64,000 bases of DNA from Burhinus oedicnemus. Lineage: Eukaryota > Chordata > Aves > Charadriiformes > Burhinidae. Below the pieces are notes generated by a model. That model made no database searches and was not told where the DNA came from. It saw only the letters and a program-made list of their open reading frames with translations. How positions within the stretch are numbered: the stretch's first letter is position 1; every line of letters begins with the position of its first letter. This document shows positions 1 through 9,352 of this stretch, piece by piece. The position numbers were made by a program, and so were the translations under genes. Location: assembly GCA_008921705.1 (NCBI GenBank), contig VFFE01007127.1, positions 413,304 through 477,303 on the forward strand. Direction: 5' to 3'.

Positions 1-2164
1 TCTAGAGCCAACCAGGCTGTCGCCTACAAGAGAAAATCCAGGAACAGCTGGCAGGATAGTTTTCCCCTCGAGCTGCTCCATACAGGCAGTGTAAATGGGA
101 CTACACCATCACCACCAAGAACATCCCCAAAGGACTTGTAACTCCATATGGCCTTGCGTCACATCCCAGTGCAGGCCGGAGCCATTGGGGCCATGCCAGG
201 CAGAGGCAGCTCCAGCAGGCTCCACGCACCTCTCGTATTATTCCAGCCCAAAATTGAAAAAACAGACAAAGAAATCACAGCTACGTGTGTCAGACTCCAA
301 CAAGACGGGCGGTGTCAGGCCCTATGCAAGAAGGTGGCCGAGCACCTGAGGAGGGGGCGCATTGGGTGTTGCAGGACATGTACTGTGTTGTGTCTCACCG
401 GTGGCCCCAACCCAGAAGACATGAGACCATCACACCTCTGGGGTGATTCAAAGCTCTCTCCCAAGTCAGCAAATGAGAGGCAAACCCTTTCCTGCCTTTC
501 CTCCACTTCAAGTGTCCCTTCAGGGGAAATGAGTTTTTCCGTCTGTATTCACACACCTCAAGCATCTTGGATCCCAGAAATCCATTGTTCTTTGCAAGCA
601 TTGGTTACAGCTAGCGATACCTGTAAAACAGCCATTATTGGGAGAGGTGGGGATGCTGAAAGGCAGAAGAGAAGTGAAACAGCTTGTCCAAGTCACCCAT
701 ACCAGAGCTGGGGATGCATCCATCCTGCCCTTCCTACACACTTGTTAACAAACTTTGCTTTTCTGGAGCTTGCTTTCCTATCAGATAGCTCCATTTCCTT
801 CTGATTTCACTCACATGTAATAGGACTCCTTCCCTGGGGAAAGCTGACCTTCCTTTCAGCTTTCCAAGAAGTGTGTTTTTCTAATTTTGTGCTCCATGCA
901 TATGGTAAGAATCTGGTTTTAAGGAATCTTGTTGGTTTTTTTTCAATTTTGAAGATGAATGGTCTTCACTGCCCAACAGAGACTCATTCGTGCCAGAGTC
1001 GCTGAATGCCTTCCCATAAATGCAAGTGACATCTTGGATTATAATGATCCCTTTGCAATGGGATAGATTTTGGTTTTAACGCACCCTCCATTTCCATGTT
1101 TGTTGTGCATGGCTCAGCGCCTCTACTGTATGAAGGGTCAGATGTACACAAGAGAAGTTGTAAAATTTTCCTGTGCAATATCCACACGGCTTCATGAAAG
1201 GTGACGATGCAAAGTTTCTCTGTGATGAATGGGACCTTAGAAATTCTTTGTGAGCATCAGGCATTTCACAGCTAGGAGCTGATGGCGTCTGAGGGGCTGG
1301 GCATCGGATTCCTCGGCCCTGCACAAGCTGTGTCGCACAAACCGGCAGCTCAGTTTGCGCAGCCAGAGGTACATATAGCGAACACCACTGGCGGGAGAGG
1401 ATGGGGTACGTATCCCCTACTCCTTCTTCTTCAGACCAGTGCAATCTTATTCCCACCTAAGTATTTTCTGCTGGTTTATGCTGTCGCATCTAAAAATTGA
1501 CACTAAGATCCCTGCACAACATTTCTGAGGCCCCTCTCTAGCAACTGAGAATGTAATTAATTACTTAAACAGGGCACCATGGTTAACTAGATTTAGGAAC
1601 AAGAGTTGGCAGGCTCAGATCTCCAGCCCTGCATTGAGTGTGTCAATTTTACACATGCCAGGAGAGAATCTAGGAGACCAGCTATTCTCTTGCTGCAAGC
1701 CAAGTAATGTATTTCTGCCTCAGGGAGCCCAGAGCCCAGCAGAGCCCTGACAATGCAGAGACTGCTGCCCACCTCGTCAGCACTGCATCCCCCTGAACCC
1801 CGAGCCTTGGTGACAGAGCTGTGGGAAGAGCCCATTTTCAGCCTGGGAGAAGCTGCAAATGTCCCATGAGACTGAATAAAAACCATCAGGGCTCTGAACC
1901 TTTGCACTGGCAGCAGGGAAGCAACTGCAAAATTTCTTGGGGTGAAATCTTGGCCCCTGTGGAAACAAGGGGAAACTCCCTTTGATTTACGTGGGGTTTG
2001 GCTTGCTGCCCTCAGCCTCGAGCTTTGCTGGATTGCAAAACTCATATCATCTTTCCACGGTGGGGAAGAAAATCTTCCCAGCTGTTAGGATAATCTCCTG
2101 CCTTTCTGCTGGTTTCCCCCAGAGGCAGGAGCCAGAGCTGCTCGGGAGAGGGTTCCACTTCACT

Positions 2165-2229
2165 TGGCAAAGGGAGGACAAAAAGAAGGGGGTAAGGAAG
2201 GCAGGAAAGAAGGAAAAGAAGAAAAAGAT
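2165..2229 (+). repeat. purine-rich (GA-rich) tract
   Basis: About 60 bases on the plus strand are almost all A and G, mixing GGA, GAA and AAG units without a fixed period. It is low-complexity sequence with no evidence of function. Confidence 0.7.
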
Positions 2230-2685
2230 TTTCACAGTTGAAAAACCAGCTTGAAAATACAAAGGGCACCCTAGTGACCCAAGAAAGCAGCTCCTCAGTG
2301 TGAACAAACTGAAGAATTCAGCATGCGTCCATGAAAAAACACAGTCCAAACCCTTTCCCCAGCTCCCATGGCTATTTAAGGCAATCCCCGACTCCCATAA
2401 AGGAGCGCTGTGCGTGTGCCTGTCTCACTTTGGGAGGGCTGTGACCGTCCCCTGCGATGCCAGCCCTGCCGCTAGCCCGCACAGCGCCGGGTTGCATGCA
2501 GCAAGGACGACAACGTGTTTTATTTCAGACCGGTCCCAAGCTCCTTCTTAGAAAACCCAACAGCTCCAAAACTGCAAAGAGCTCCACCAGTCTGTGGACG
2601 GAGCACCGCCGTTCTGCCGCCGCAACCCAAATGACATCCCCTTAGCAGCGCTGTCCCCCCTGCCCCGGAGAAACATGACCCCAGG

Positions 2686-2702
2686 AAAAAAAAAAAAAAA
2701 AA
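2686..2702 (+). repeat. poly-A tract, 17 A
   Basis: Seventeen consecutive A are followed by CAAAACCAAAACC, an A-rich decay pattern. I see no upstream processed transcript or polyadenylation context that would make it the tail of a retrocopy. Confidence 0.9.
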
Positions 2703-3000
2703 CAAAACCAAAACCACAACTCTCTGTAACAGGAGGGGTGAGGACAGCCAAAGTTCAAGAAATCCCCGCGGGTCTCGGTGCCGCTGCTCAGTCGCAGCAC
2801 GCACTCGGCCACGGTGGCTCGGGGTGCCAGCAGCGAGGCTGCCGCTTGTGCTGACATGAAGCAGCTGGGTGCTGTCCTGCTGCCAGCTGCCTGCGCCCGC
2901 CCCAGGAAGGAAAGCCGACAGGCTCGGTCTTGATCTGTCTGGGAGACACGTTGCGTTGCTCTGTTTTCTGCAACCGGCTTCATGAGTTATGGGGTGAACT

Positions 3001-3400
3001 CTCTCAGGCTGAGAGAGTTGGGGTTGTTCAGCCTGGAGAAGGCTCCGGGGAGACCGTAGTGCCCCTTCCAGTCCCTAAATGGGCTACAGGAGAGATGGGG
3101 AGGGAGTCTTGATCAGGGATTGGAGCAATAGGATGAGGGGAAACAGTTTTAAACTGAAAGAGGGGAGATTTACACTAGATATTAAGAAGAAATTGTTGAC
3201 TGTGAGGGTGGTGAGACACTGGCCCAGGTTGCCCAGAGAGGCTGTGGCTGCCCCGTCCTTGGAGGTGTTCAAGGCCAGGTTGTTTGGGGCTTTGAGCAAC
3301 CAGGTCTAGTGGAAGGTGTCCTTGCCCATGGCAGGGGGTTGGAACTAGATGATTTTTAAGGTCCCTTCCAACTCTAACCATTCCATGATTCTATGATTCT
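3001..3400 (+). mobile_element. CR1 LINE, 3' end, 5'-truncated
   Basis: This is a well preserved 3' end of a CR1 non-LTR retrotransposon, about 400 bases long against about 4.5 kb for a full element. It runs from the GTTGGGGTTGTTCAGCCTGG segment through the ORF2 C-terminus to the short 3' untranslated region and ends in the family's octamer tail, TGATTCTATGATTCT. The untranslated part carries the familiar blocks: CTAGTGGAAGGTGTCC, then CCATGGCAGGGGG, then AAGGTCCCTTCCAAC. Truncation at the 5' end is normal for CR1, which aborts reverse transcription. The orientation is plus because the tail lies to the right. It cannot move, since promoter, ORF1 and most of ORF2 are missing. Confidence 0.96.
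3124..3309 (+). pseudogene. CR1 ORF2 C-terminal remnant
   Basis: The frame inside the CR1 end stays open to a stop at 3307-3309. It reads the C-terminal tail of the CR1 endonuclease/reverse transcriptase polyprotein, recognisable by FKLKEGRFTLD and then HWPRLPREAVAAPSLEVF. No catalytic domain remains: both the endonuclease and the reverse transcriptase lay upstream of the truncation. It is a dead piece, and the open frame only shows that the copy is fairly young. Confidence 0.85.
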
Positions 3401-3571
3401 AACTTTTTGCAGTGCAGATGAAAGGCATCACAATCTCTCTGAGCTGTCAGAGTTGGTGAATCTGTGCACGTCTCCAGCACAGAGCACATTTATGAAAAGT
3501 AATGAGTTTCATTTTGGAAATGGGCTGTCAGCAACCTCTTTGCATGACCAGAAATCACCTCCCAGGGCCCG

Positions 3572-3611
3572 GCGTTTCCCCAGGAGTCGTTGCGTTTCCC
3601 CAGGAGTCGTT
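3572..3611 (+). repeat. perfect 20-bp tandem duplication
   Basis: The 20-base unit GCGTTTCCCCAGGAGTCGTT occurs twice back to back without a mismatch, followed by a further GC that starts a third copy. Identity between the copies means a recent slippage or duplication event, or an assembly artefact. Confidence 0.95.
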
Positions 3612-4014
3612 GCAGATAACTGCATGGCCGTCCTGCCCCCTTCCTGCCCGGCACAGAGCGTTTCCTCCAAACTGGTGATGTCATAGTCATTAATGGGCTT
3701 TAATTGTGCCTTTCCACTTAGTAACAATAAGCTGAAAGCTCATTATACACTGGCCTTGCGGCTATTTAGAACAGCTCTGGCTCCTTAAAAACCCTTTGAC
3801 TGGTAGAGTTTTTCTTAAAAGTGCAAGACAAGCAACACGGGGTCGGACCAAGGGTACGCCCTGCAATAGGAGGCAGGTGTGGGTGCTTGGCGGTGAACAG
3901 GGAGAAGAAGGAGGTGGTTCCCCAGACTAATTTCCCCACTGGTTTGTGTCTCTGGGGTTTGCTGGGTTAGAGGTGGGCTCTTTGCGGTTAATAACCCTAA
4001 ATGCATTTCTTTTT

Positions 4015-4076
4015 GTGAATTTTTCCAGTTGCCTTCTGAACCCATGTAAACTTTTCAGCACTCACAGCATCCCAGT
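4015..4076 (-). mobile_element. possible ancient CR1-like relic
   Basis: The piece around GCCTTCTGAACCCATGTAAA and CACAGCATCCC resembles, from memory, an old CR1 family widespread in archosaurs and turtles. In that family the minus-strand text runs from a short AATTT..CCAGTT segment, through TTTTGAACCC, to CACAACATCC. Only about 60 bases align by eye and there are many differences, so chance similarity is possible. Confidence 0.35.
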
Positions 4077-5279
4077 TGCGCTTGGAGGCTTTCCAGCAGC
4101 TCCTCGCTCAGGCTGGGAGCCGTTCACCTCCGTTTCCCTCCGTTGCCATTGCCTGAAGGATCCTCTTTGAGCCGCTGGTGAGGGAGAGGTTTGGGAGGAG
4201 GACTGCGGTGACACTGGAAGGGGCAGTGAAATGGCGAGCATCTGGTGAAAAACAGATAGAAATTGCTAAACCCACTAGCTTAGGTGGGGGTTCTATTTGG
4301 AGCTTACACAGGATCACAGGGGATCTGGAGAGGAGCAAGAAATCCCTCTCTAATGTTAAAAGTAATAAAAATGGAGGAGGTAAAAACACCTTGTAGCTTC
4401 TTCTTTTTCCCTCTCCGGTGTCTGGGGGTTGTCTCAGGCGTGAAGTCCCTGGAAAAGGCCCTGGGAAATGCCTCTCCCTCTCATGGTGAGATGTGCCTCA
4501 TGCCAGCTCCCCACAGCAGGGCTGGGGCTGTGCCACTCCAGGTGCTGCACGGGTGTGGGGCTGAAGCAGATCCAGCATTTATGGACTGCAGGATATTTTC
4601 CTTAGCCTGGAATTTGGCCCAGGCTGACACTTGCCTCACTGAAGGCTGCAGGGGCATTCACAGCCTCAGAGAAGATCTCAGTATCCACCACCCCATGCTG
4701 GGCCAGCCTTTGGGTGTGTTCCTGCTGCATCTTGGGGTAGCACAAGTAGACATGCACTGGCTGGCGTGTTAGAGGCACTGCTGCAGCATCACAGCCTGCC
4801 TGGACCTGGGGTAGCCGCTGGTAGGCAAGGCTGCGCTGGGCGGATGGAGAAAACCCGGCGTCGTCTCTACGCTCTGCAGTCCCAGCTTGGTTACGATGGA
4901 GACGCAGCAGCAGAGGTTCATCCAGTTGCACTCACAGTTGGGCTGGTTTCCAGCCTGAGCTATGGGCTTTGGCTCCCCTCTCACAAGCACCTGGGCACAC
5001 GTCCTGGCACGCTGCGATTCACGTGCATCCCGCACTGATAGCACTGCCCTGCTTGAGAGCACGAGGTGCAGGCACCTTTCAAGCCAGGCAAAAAAAAGCA
5101 GTGTTTGCCTTTTAACCCGAAGAGGAAAAAGAAGGACCCTTTGAAATGGAGAAAGCATGGAAATGACTACAAAACGCCTGAATTCTTAAGATACTGGATG
5201 TTGCAGCTGACCCTGTAACCATATTGTGCCGTCCACGACTTGCTGTCTGCCTGCATTTGCCTAAGCAGGCTGCCTGCCA

Positions 5280-5500
5280 GTCACTCCAAAGCTGAACATC
5301 AGTAAATTAATACGGAGCCGCCTTCTTAAATATCCAATAGGAGAAAGTAGAATGGATTGTTCTGTGCTTACGTGACTAATTGGATTAGAGAGAAATAATT
5401 TAATGATTTGGAAGTAATGAGTTATTGGATGGTTGATTCCAGCAGAAAGTCCGACAGTGGCGTTATGCCAATGAGAGCACGCTCTGAGAGAGCTCACTTG
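5280..5500. promoter_or_regulatory. candidate regulatory patch with homeodomain sites
   Basis: This AT-rich, repeat-free patch holds TAATTGGATTA at 5377-5387, which fits the paired-homeodomain dimer site TAAT-N3-ATTA. AAATTAATAC, AATTTAATGATT and AGTAATGAG lie nearby. Clusters of TAAT cores in unique sequence are common in vertebrate developmental enhancers, but they also occur by chance in AT-rich DNA. Nothing here proves activity or conservation. Confidence 0.25.
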
Positions 5501-5576
5501 AAGTTTGACAGGGAACCAGCAAAAGGTCTTGGGCATGGGAGAAAGCTCCAGGGCTTGTTCTGATCTAATTTCATGC

Positions 5577-5635
5577 CTTTGTAGCTCCATAGCCCTGATT
5601 TACACTGATATCACTGAGACTCTGATCAGGCCTTG
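5577..5635. repeat. possible ancient palindromic repeat relic
   Basis: The run TAGCTCCATAGCCCTGATTTA followed by CACTGATATCACTGAG and TCTGATCAGGCC resembles a short dispersed repeat I remember from archosaur genomes. That repeat has a GTTACACTGATTTACACC-type arm and ends near AGAATCTGGCC. I cannot name the family with certainty. The second candidate is at 39398-39475. Confidence 0.3.
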
Positions 5636-7141
5636 GAAATTTAATTGTATATACGGCTTTTCCTAAAGCTGTGGAGCACTTCTGTGGACTGTGCCTGTTC
5701 CACCAATGAAGATGGATGAGCTATCTAGACACTGATAGCATCTTTTGGCTGTCTTGATTGCTTCTTTGTGCAAATTGTATTCTGAGGTTTTTTTGAACCA
5801 CGGGTCCTCAGTTTGACATGTTATGTTGAGGTGTGGGGATGTCTAGTCCATGCTTCTGAGAGATGGGCTTGTATGCCTTGCATGTTCTTTGTCTCCTGTG
5901 TGGCGGGTGCCTTCCTACTGCTCTGCAGTGTGCACAAGGGTTTCTTGGCATGCAGGGTTCTCCCTATCTGCAAATCTACTCATTTCTTTGTATTTCTGCA
6001 TCTTCTGCTCGAGGGTCTCGAGGTGCTTTAAAAATATGAATTTCCAGTATGAGATCCAAGCTGGTGGATCTCCATTTTTGCACAGCAAGAGGTACGCCAG
6101 CTCGCTGAGGTGAAATGTGTGGCTGAGGTTGCACAGAAAAAAAAACCTGTAAAGGCCAAGAATGAGACAATGACGCTGCTGGCCTTATCTGCAACTCCCG
6201 TATGGGAGGACATGGAGAACCAGGGAGGAAACCAGGATCCTCGGTCTGGGCTCTTGCCTGAATCAGCAAATTAAAATACGCTCTGAGGCCCTTGTGCTCC
6301 TAGACAAGATTTCCTTCTTGTCATAAAGATTTGCTGTTATCCAACAAGTAAGGGAAAATAACAAACAATTCTCTCCAGTGCTATTATTAACTATGTTCTT
6401 TGAGTTTTGCCAAACACAGGGATTAATAAGACAACTAAAGAAAAAAAACCTGATTAAGAGCTTGAAATGTCGTTTCATTCATCTGTCAGAGGAGGGCTTA
6501 CCTGTAACTACCTGTTTCTGAGATCTTTGTCTATATTGTCCTTCAAAATCCTTGGTTGGGGCTTCCACAGCCAACCCAGACAATTCCCTGTGCCCAGAAA
6601 TCCTCACCATTAGATAATATTCCTAAAATTTTAACTTCCAGCCTCCTCTCTGCAGTTTACACATGTTACATCTTGTCCTATCTACCCTGCACACAGGGCA
6701 CATATTCCACCCTTTCTCTTTCTGGTAGTCCTTTGTGCATTGGAAATTGTTACCGTGTCTTCTCTCAACTGTCTTATTTTTAGATATCTCAGCCCATGGT
6801 CCTCTTGTTCTTTTCTGTGTTTTTTTCCATCAGCCCGTATCTTTGCTGAACTGCAGAACTACCTTTTTTTTGCAGCAGTATAATGCGTGCAGTTTGCCAC
6901 ATGTTGTTTGCAAAACATTATCATCTCATGTGTTTTGTGGAACCATCCAGATGTTCTTCTTCCTGTATTTATATGATTATTCTTACCCTATGTACTAAAC
7001 TTTGCATCAATCTTTATCAAACAGTGTTACATTTCTTTGGGATATTTTTCCAACTGACCAAGGTCATTTTAAGTCTTAACCCTCAGCTCAACGTGCTTGC
7101 AGCGTCTTCCAGGTGTCATTGCATGTGCAGCAGGTATATTG

Positions 7142-7339
7142 TCTTCCTTCTCTTCTCTTCTCTTCTCTTCTCTTCTCTTCTCTTCTCTTCTCTTCTCTTC
7201 TCTTCTCTTCTCTTCTCTTCTCTTCTCTTCTCTTCTCTTCTCTTCTCTTCTCTTCTCTTCTCTTCTCTTCCCTTCCCTTCCCTTCCCTTCCCTTCCCTTC
7301 CCTTCCCTTCCCTTCCCTTCCCTTCCCTTCCCTCTCTCC
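7142..7339 (+). repeat. compound pentanucleotide microsatellite (TCTTC)24(CCTTC)12
   Basis: From 7151 to 7270 the unit TCTTC repeats 24 times without error, and from 7271 to 7330 CCTTC repeats 12 times without error. Flanking bases extend an uninterrupted pyrimidine strand to 7142-7339, nearly 200 bases without a purine. The array has mirror symmetry, so triplex (H-DNA) folding is possible. All long open frames here (Ser/Leu/Phe/Pro repeats, or Arg/Glu/Gly repeats on the other strand) are artefacts of the array. The length is likely polymorphic and hard to assemble. Confidence 0.99.
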
Positions 7340-9203
7340 AGCTAGTAAGGACAACAGTGAACAGTGCTGAGCTGCTCCATGTACAGTGCCAGTAATACCA
7401 GTCTGGCAGTGAGCCCTAAATCTCTCTCTCCAATATGGTTTTCCAACCAATTTTGTACCTTTCAGTATTTATCGGTAGACCTTCTTTCCAGAGCTGACTT
7501 AGGAAAATGCCATATGAGGCAATACAAAAGCCTTCCTAACTTCAAGATAAATGACTTCTTACTGCTCCTCCTTATCTCTTTACTCTTTCTTGCTCTGTGA
7601 AAAAGGAAATTAGAGCAGTTTGGTATGATCTAAACAAATTTGAGGCAGCTGTGAGTCACTGTACATCTCAGGACTATCCTTCTTTATCACACTAGTAGTT
7701 ACACAACCACAAAGGTTAATATCTTCAAACGTAATTTCAGTAATACTAGGCAATGTTTATTACCCAGAAAATTAGTAAATCTCACAGAAAGCTAGAAATT
7801 CCTCCATGTTCAGATAGCCTTGTATGAGCCCTTGGACCCTAGACATCATGAGCTGTGATCTTGGTCTCTACAATCAAAGCTGTCTTTCAAATGTATTGTA
7901 GATTGGAAGTTAGTAGTTGATAATTTACCAGTCACACAATCAGTGCTAATTGCTATGCTTCCCTTGTGCAACAAAGAGACTGAAAAAAAAATGGATAAAA
8001 AGACTTCTTTATGAGAACAGTAGCTAATTCACAGATTTCTGTTATTAACATTTTCCTTATTTGGAAATGTAAATGTTCCAAAAATTCTTATCAGCAGAGT
8101 ATGAACAAGACATTTTGAAGTACTCTAACTCCTTGTGTGTCATTAACTGGGATATACATGAATATGGACATACACAGCTCAAGAATTTTTCACAAGTTAA
8201 TACAATTCATCTGACTACGTAAGATGGACTTTTTTTGGTTTCATTCATGGAGAAGCTGTACTACCTCCTATTTCTTTTAAAATCTCATGGAATCTATGTA
8301 CATGTAGTCAGGCAAGTAAAACATTTCCCAGAAAATTCTGGTGGCCATTTAAGACCAGTAAGCAGAAGATGTTCATTTGAGTCAGCAACCCTCATAAAGG
8401 AAGCTCTGTAGAGTTTTTGGAATGTTGGCAAAGAATTTCTGCCAAGACTTTACATAAAGTGAACATAAAAGACCTTGACCATTGGGTGTTTCTTCACCTT
8501 TTCCTTGGCACTTCAAAGGAGTTGTAATGGCAGAAAGCTTGGTATTGGTAACAGAGGAGGTGATCCTTGGTTTCCATTTCCAGAGATTTAATGCCAAAAT
8601 GCTGCCTGAAAACATTTGGGTTTGGTTTGGGTTTTTTTTTTTTCATTAAAAGCAAAAGTTGTGGTTTAATGTAATGAAAAATGATGTCTTTGTTCACTCA
8701 TTTTGAGCACTCTTACTGCATTACGGAAGCTTCACCACAAGTATTGGTAAAGCTAAATCATGATCCACATCAAACCAACAATGAGGTTTTTGGCAGCTCT
8801 GGTTTCTTCTCATAGGGTAGCCTCTTGCCCATGGACATGTTGAAATATGGCTCAGAACTACATTTACGTCCATCACAGATTGTTTACAGACTGAACAGCA
8901 GTGATGACATCTTTGAAATTTCCATACATCCCCAGTATCATTAATCATCTCCCAATAATCTGAAGGAATTGAGTTGACAAGTCATTGGGAAATGTCCTTT
9001 GCCAGCTAATCATAGATAGGGCTAAGATGCTGCCCTGCTCATTGCCAAGTTCTCTTTCCTTTCCTAGATGCATGCATGAAAATGCAAGTTGTATTTAGCT
9101 TTGGGGGATGAGGGAAGGCTTCAGAGCATCTTCACCCAATGTATCAATAACACCCCACCCAGCTACCTGCCTGATACTTTCAAGACACAAATCTCATATT
9201 AAG
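7340..9203. other. AT-rich stretch, no gene recognised
   Basis: This stretch is clearly AT-richer and CpG-poorer than its surroundings. I see no CR1, LTR or microsatellite in it apart from a run of 12 T near 8632. Frames of about 65-77 codons on the minus strand (8382-8615, 8494-8697, 8721-8948) have somewhat protein-like composition but match no family I know. An old, unrecognised transposon is possible. Confidence 0.5.
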
Positions 9204-9352
9204 ATCACAGAATCATAGAATGGTTAGAGTTGGAAGGGATGTTAAAGATCATCCAGTTCCAACCCCCCTGCCATGGACAGGGACACCTCCCACTAGACCT
9301 GGTTGGTCAAAACCCCATCCAACCTGGCCTTGAACACTTTGAGGGACGGGGC
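9204..9352 (-). mobile_element. CR1 LINE, 3' end fragment
   Basis: The reverse complement of a CR1 tail opens at the left with ATCACAGAATCATAGAATGG. It continues with GTTGGAAGGGATGTTAAAG, the CCATGGACAGGGACACC block and CAACCTGGCCTTGAACACTT, then fades after GGGACGGGGC. Only about 150 bases remain, covering the 3' untranslated region and the last few ORF2 codons. The scattered differences from the family suggest a moderately old copy. Confidence 0.93.

Larger units (their letters stand above)
1..3000. other. non-coding stretch, no gene recognised
   Basis: I see no gene here. The longest open frame, about 218 codons on the plus strand from 148, has no recognisable domain and ordinary serine, cysteine and proline-rich random composition. 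Two low-complexity stretches are listed separately. No CR1 or LTR piece is recognisable before 3001. Confidence 0.6.
3401..7141. other. non-coding stretch with minor repeats
   Basis: I recognise no gene. The stretch holds a 20-bp tandem duplication, a short old CR1-like relic, a homeodomain-site-rich patch and an old palindromic-repeat relic, each listed separately. The rest, including 6480-7140, is unique sequence in which I see nothing certain. Confidence 0.6.

Noticed and set aside
6700..6840. Weak similarity of a GTTACCGTGTCTTCTCTCAA segment to old CR1 text
   Set aside because: Only about 20 bases fit and neighbouring landmarks are missing, so chance is likely.
7088..7450. Ser/Leu/Phe/Pro-repeat and Arg/Glu/Gly-repeat proteins
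   Set aside because: They are translations of the pentanucleotide microsatellite in its frames.
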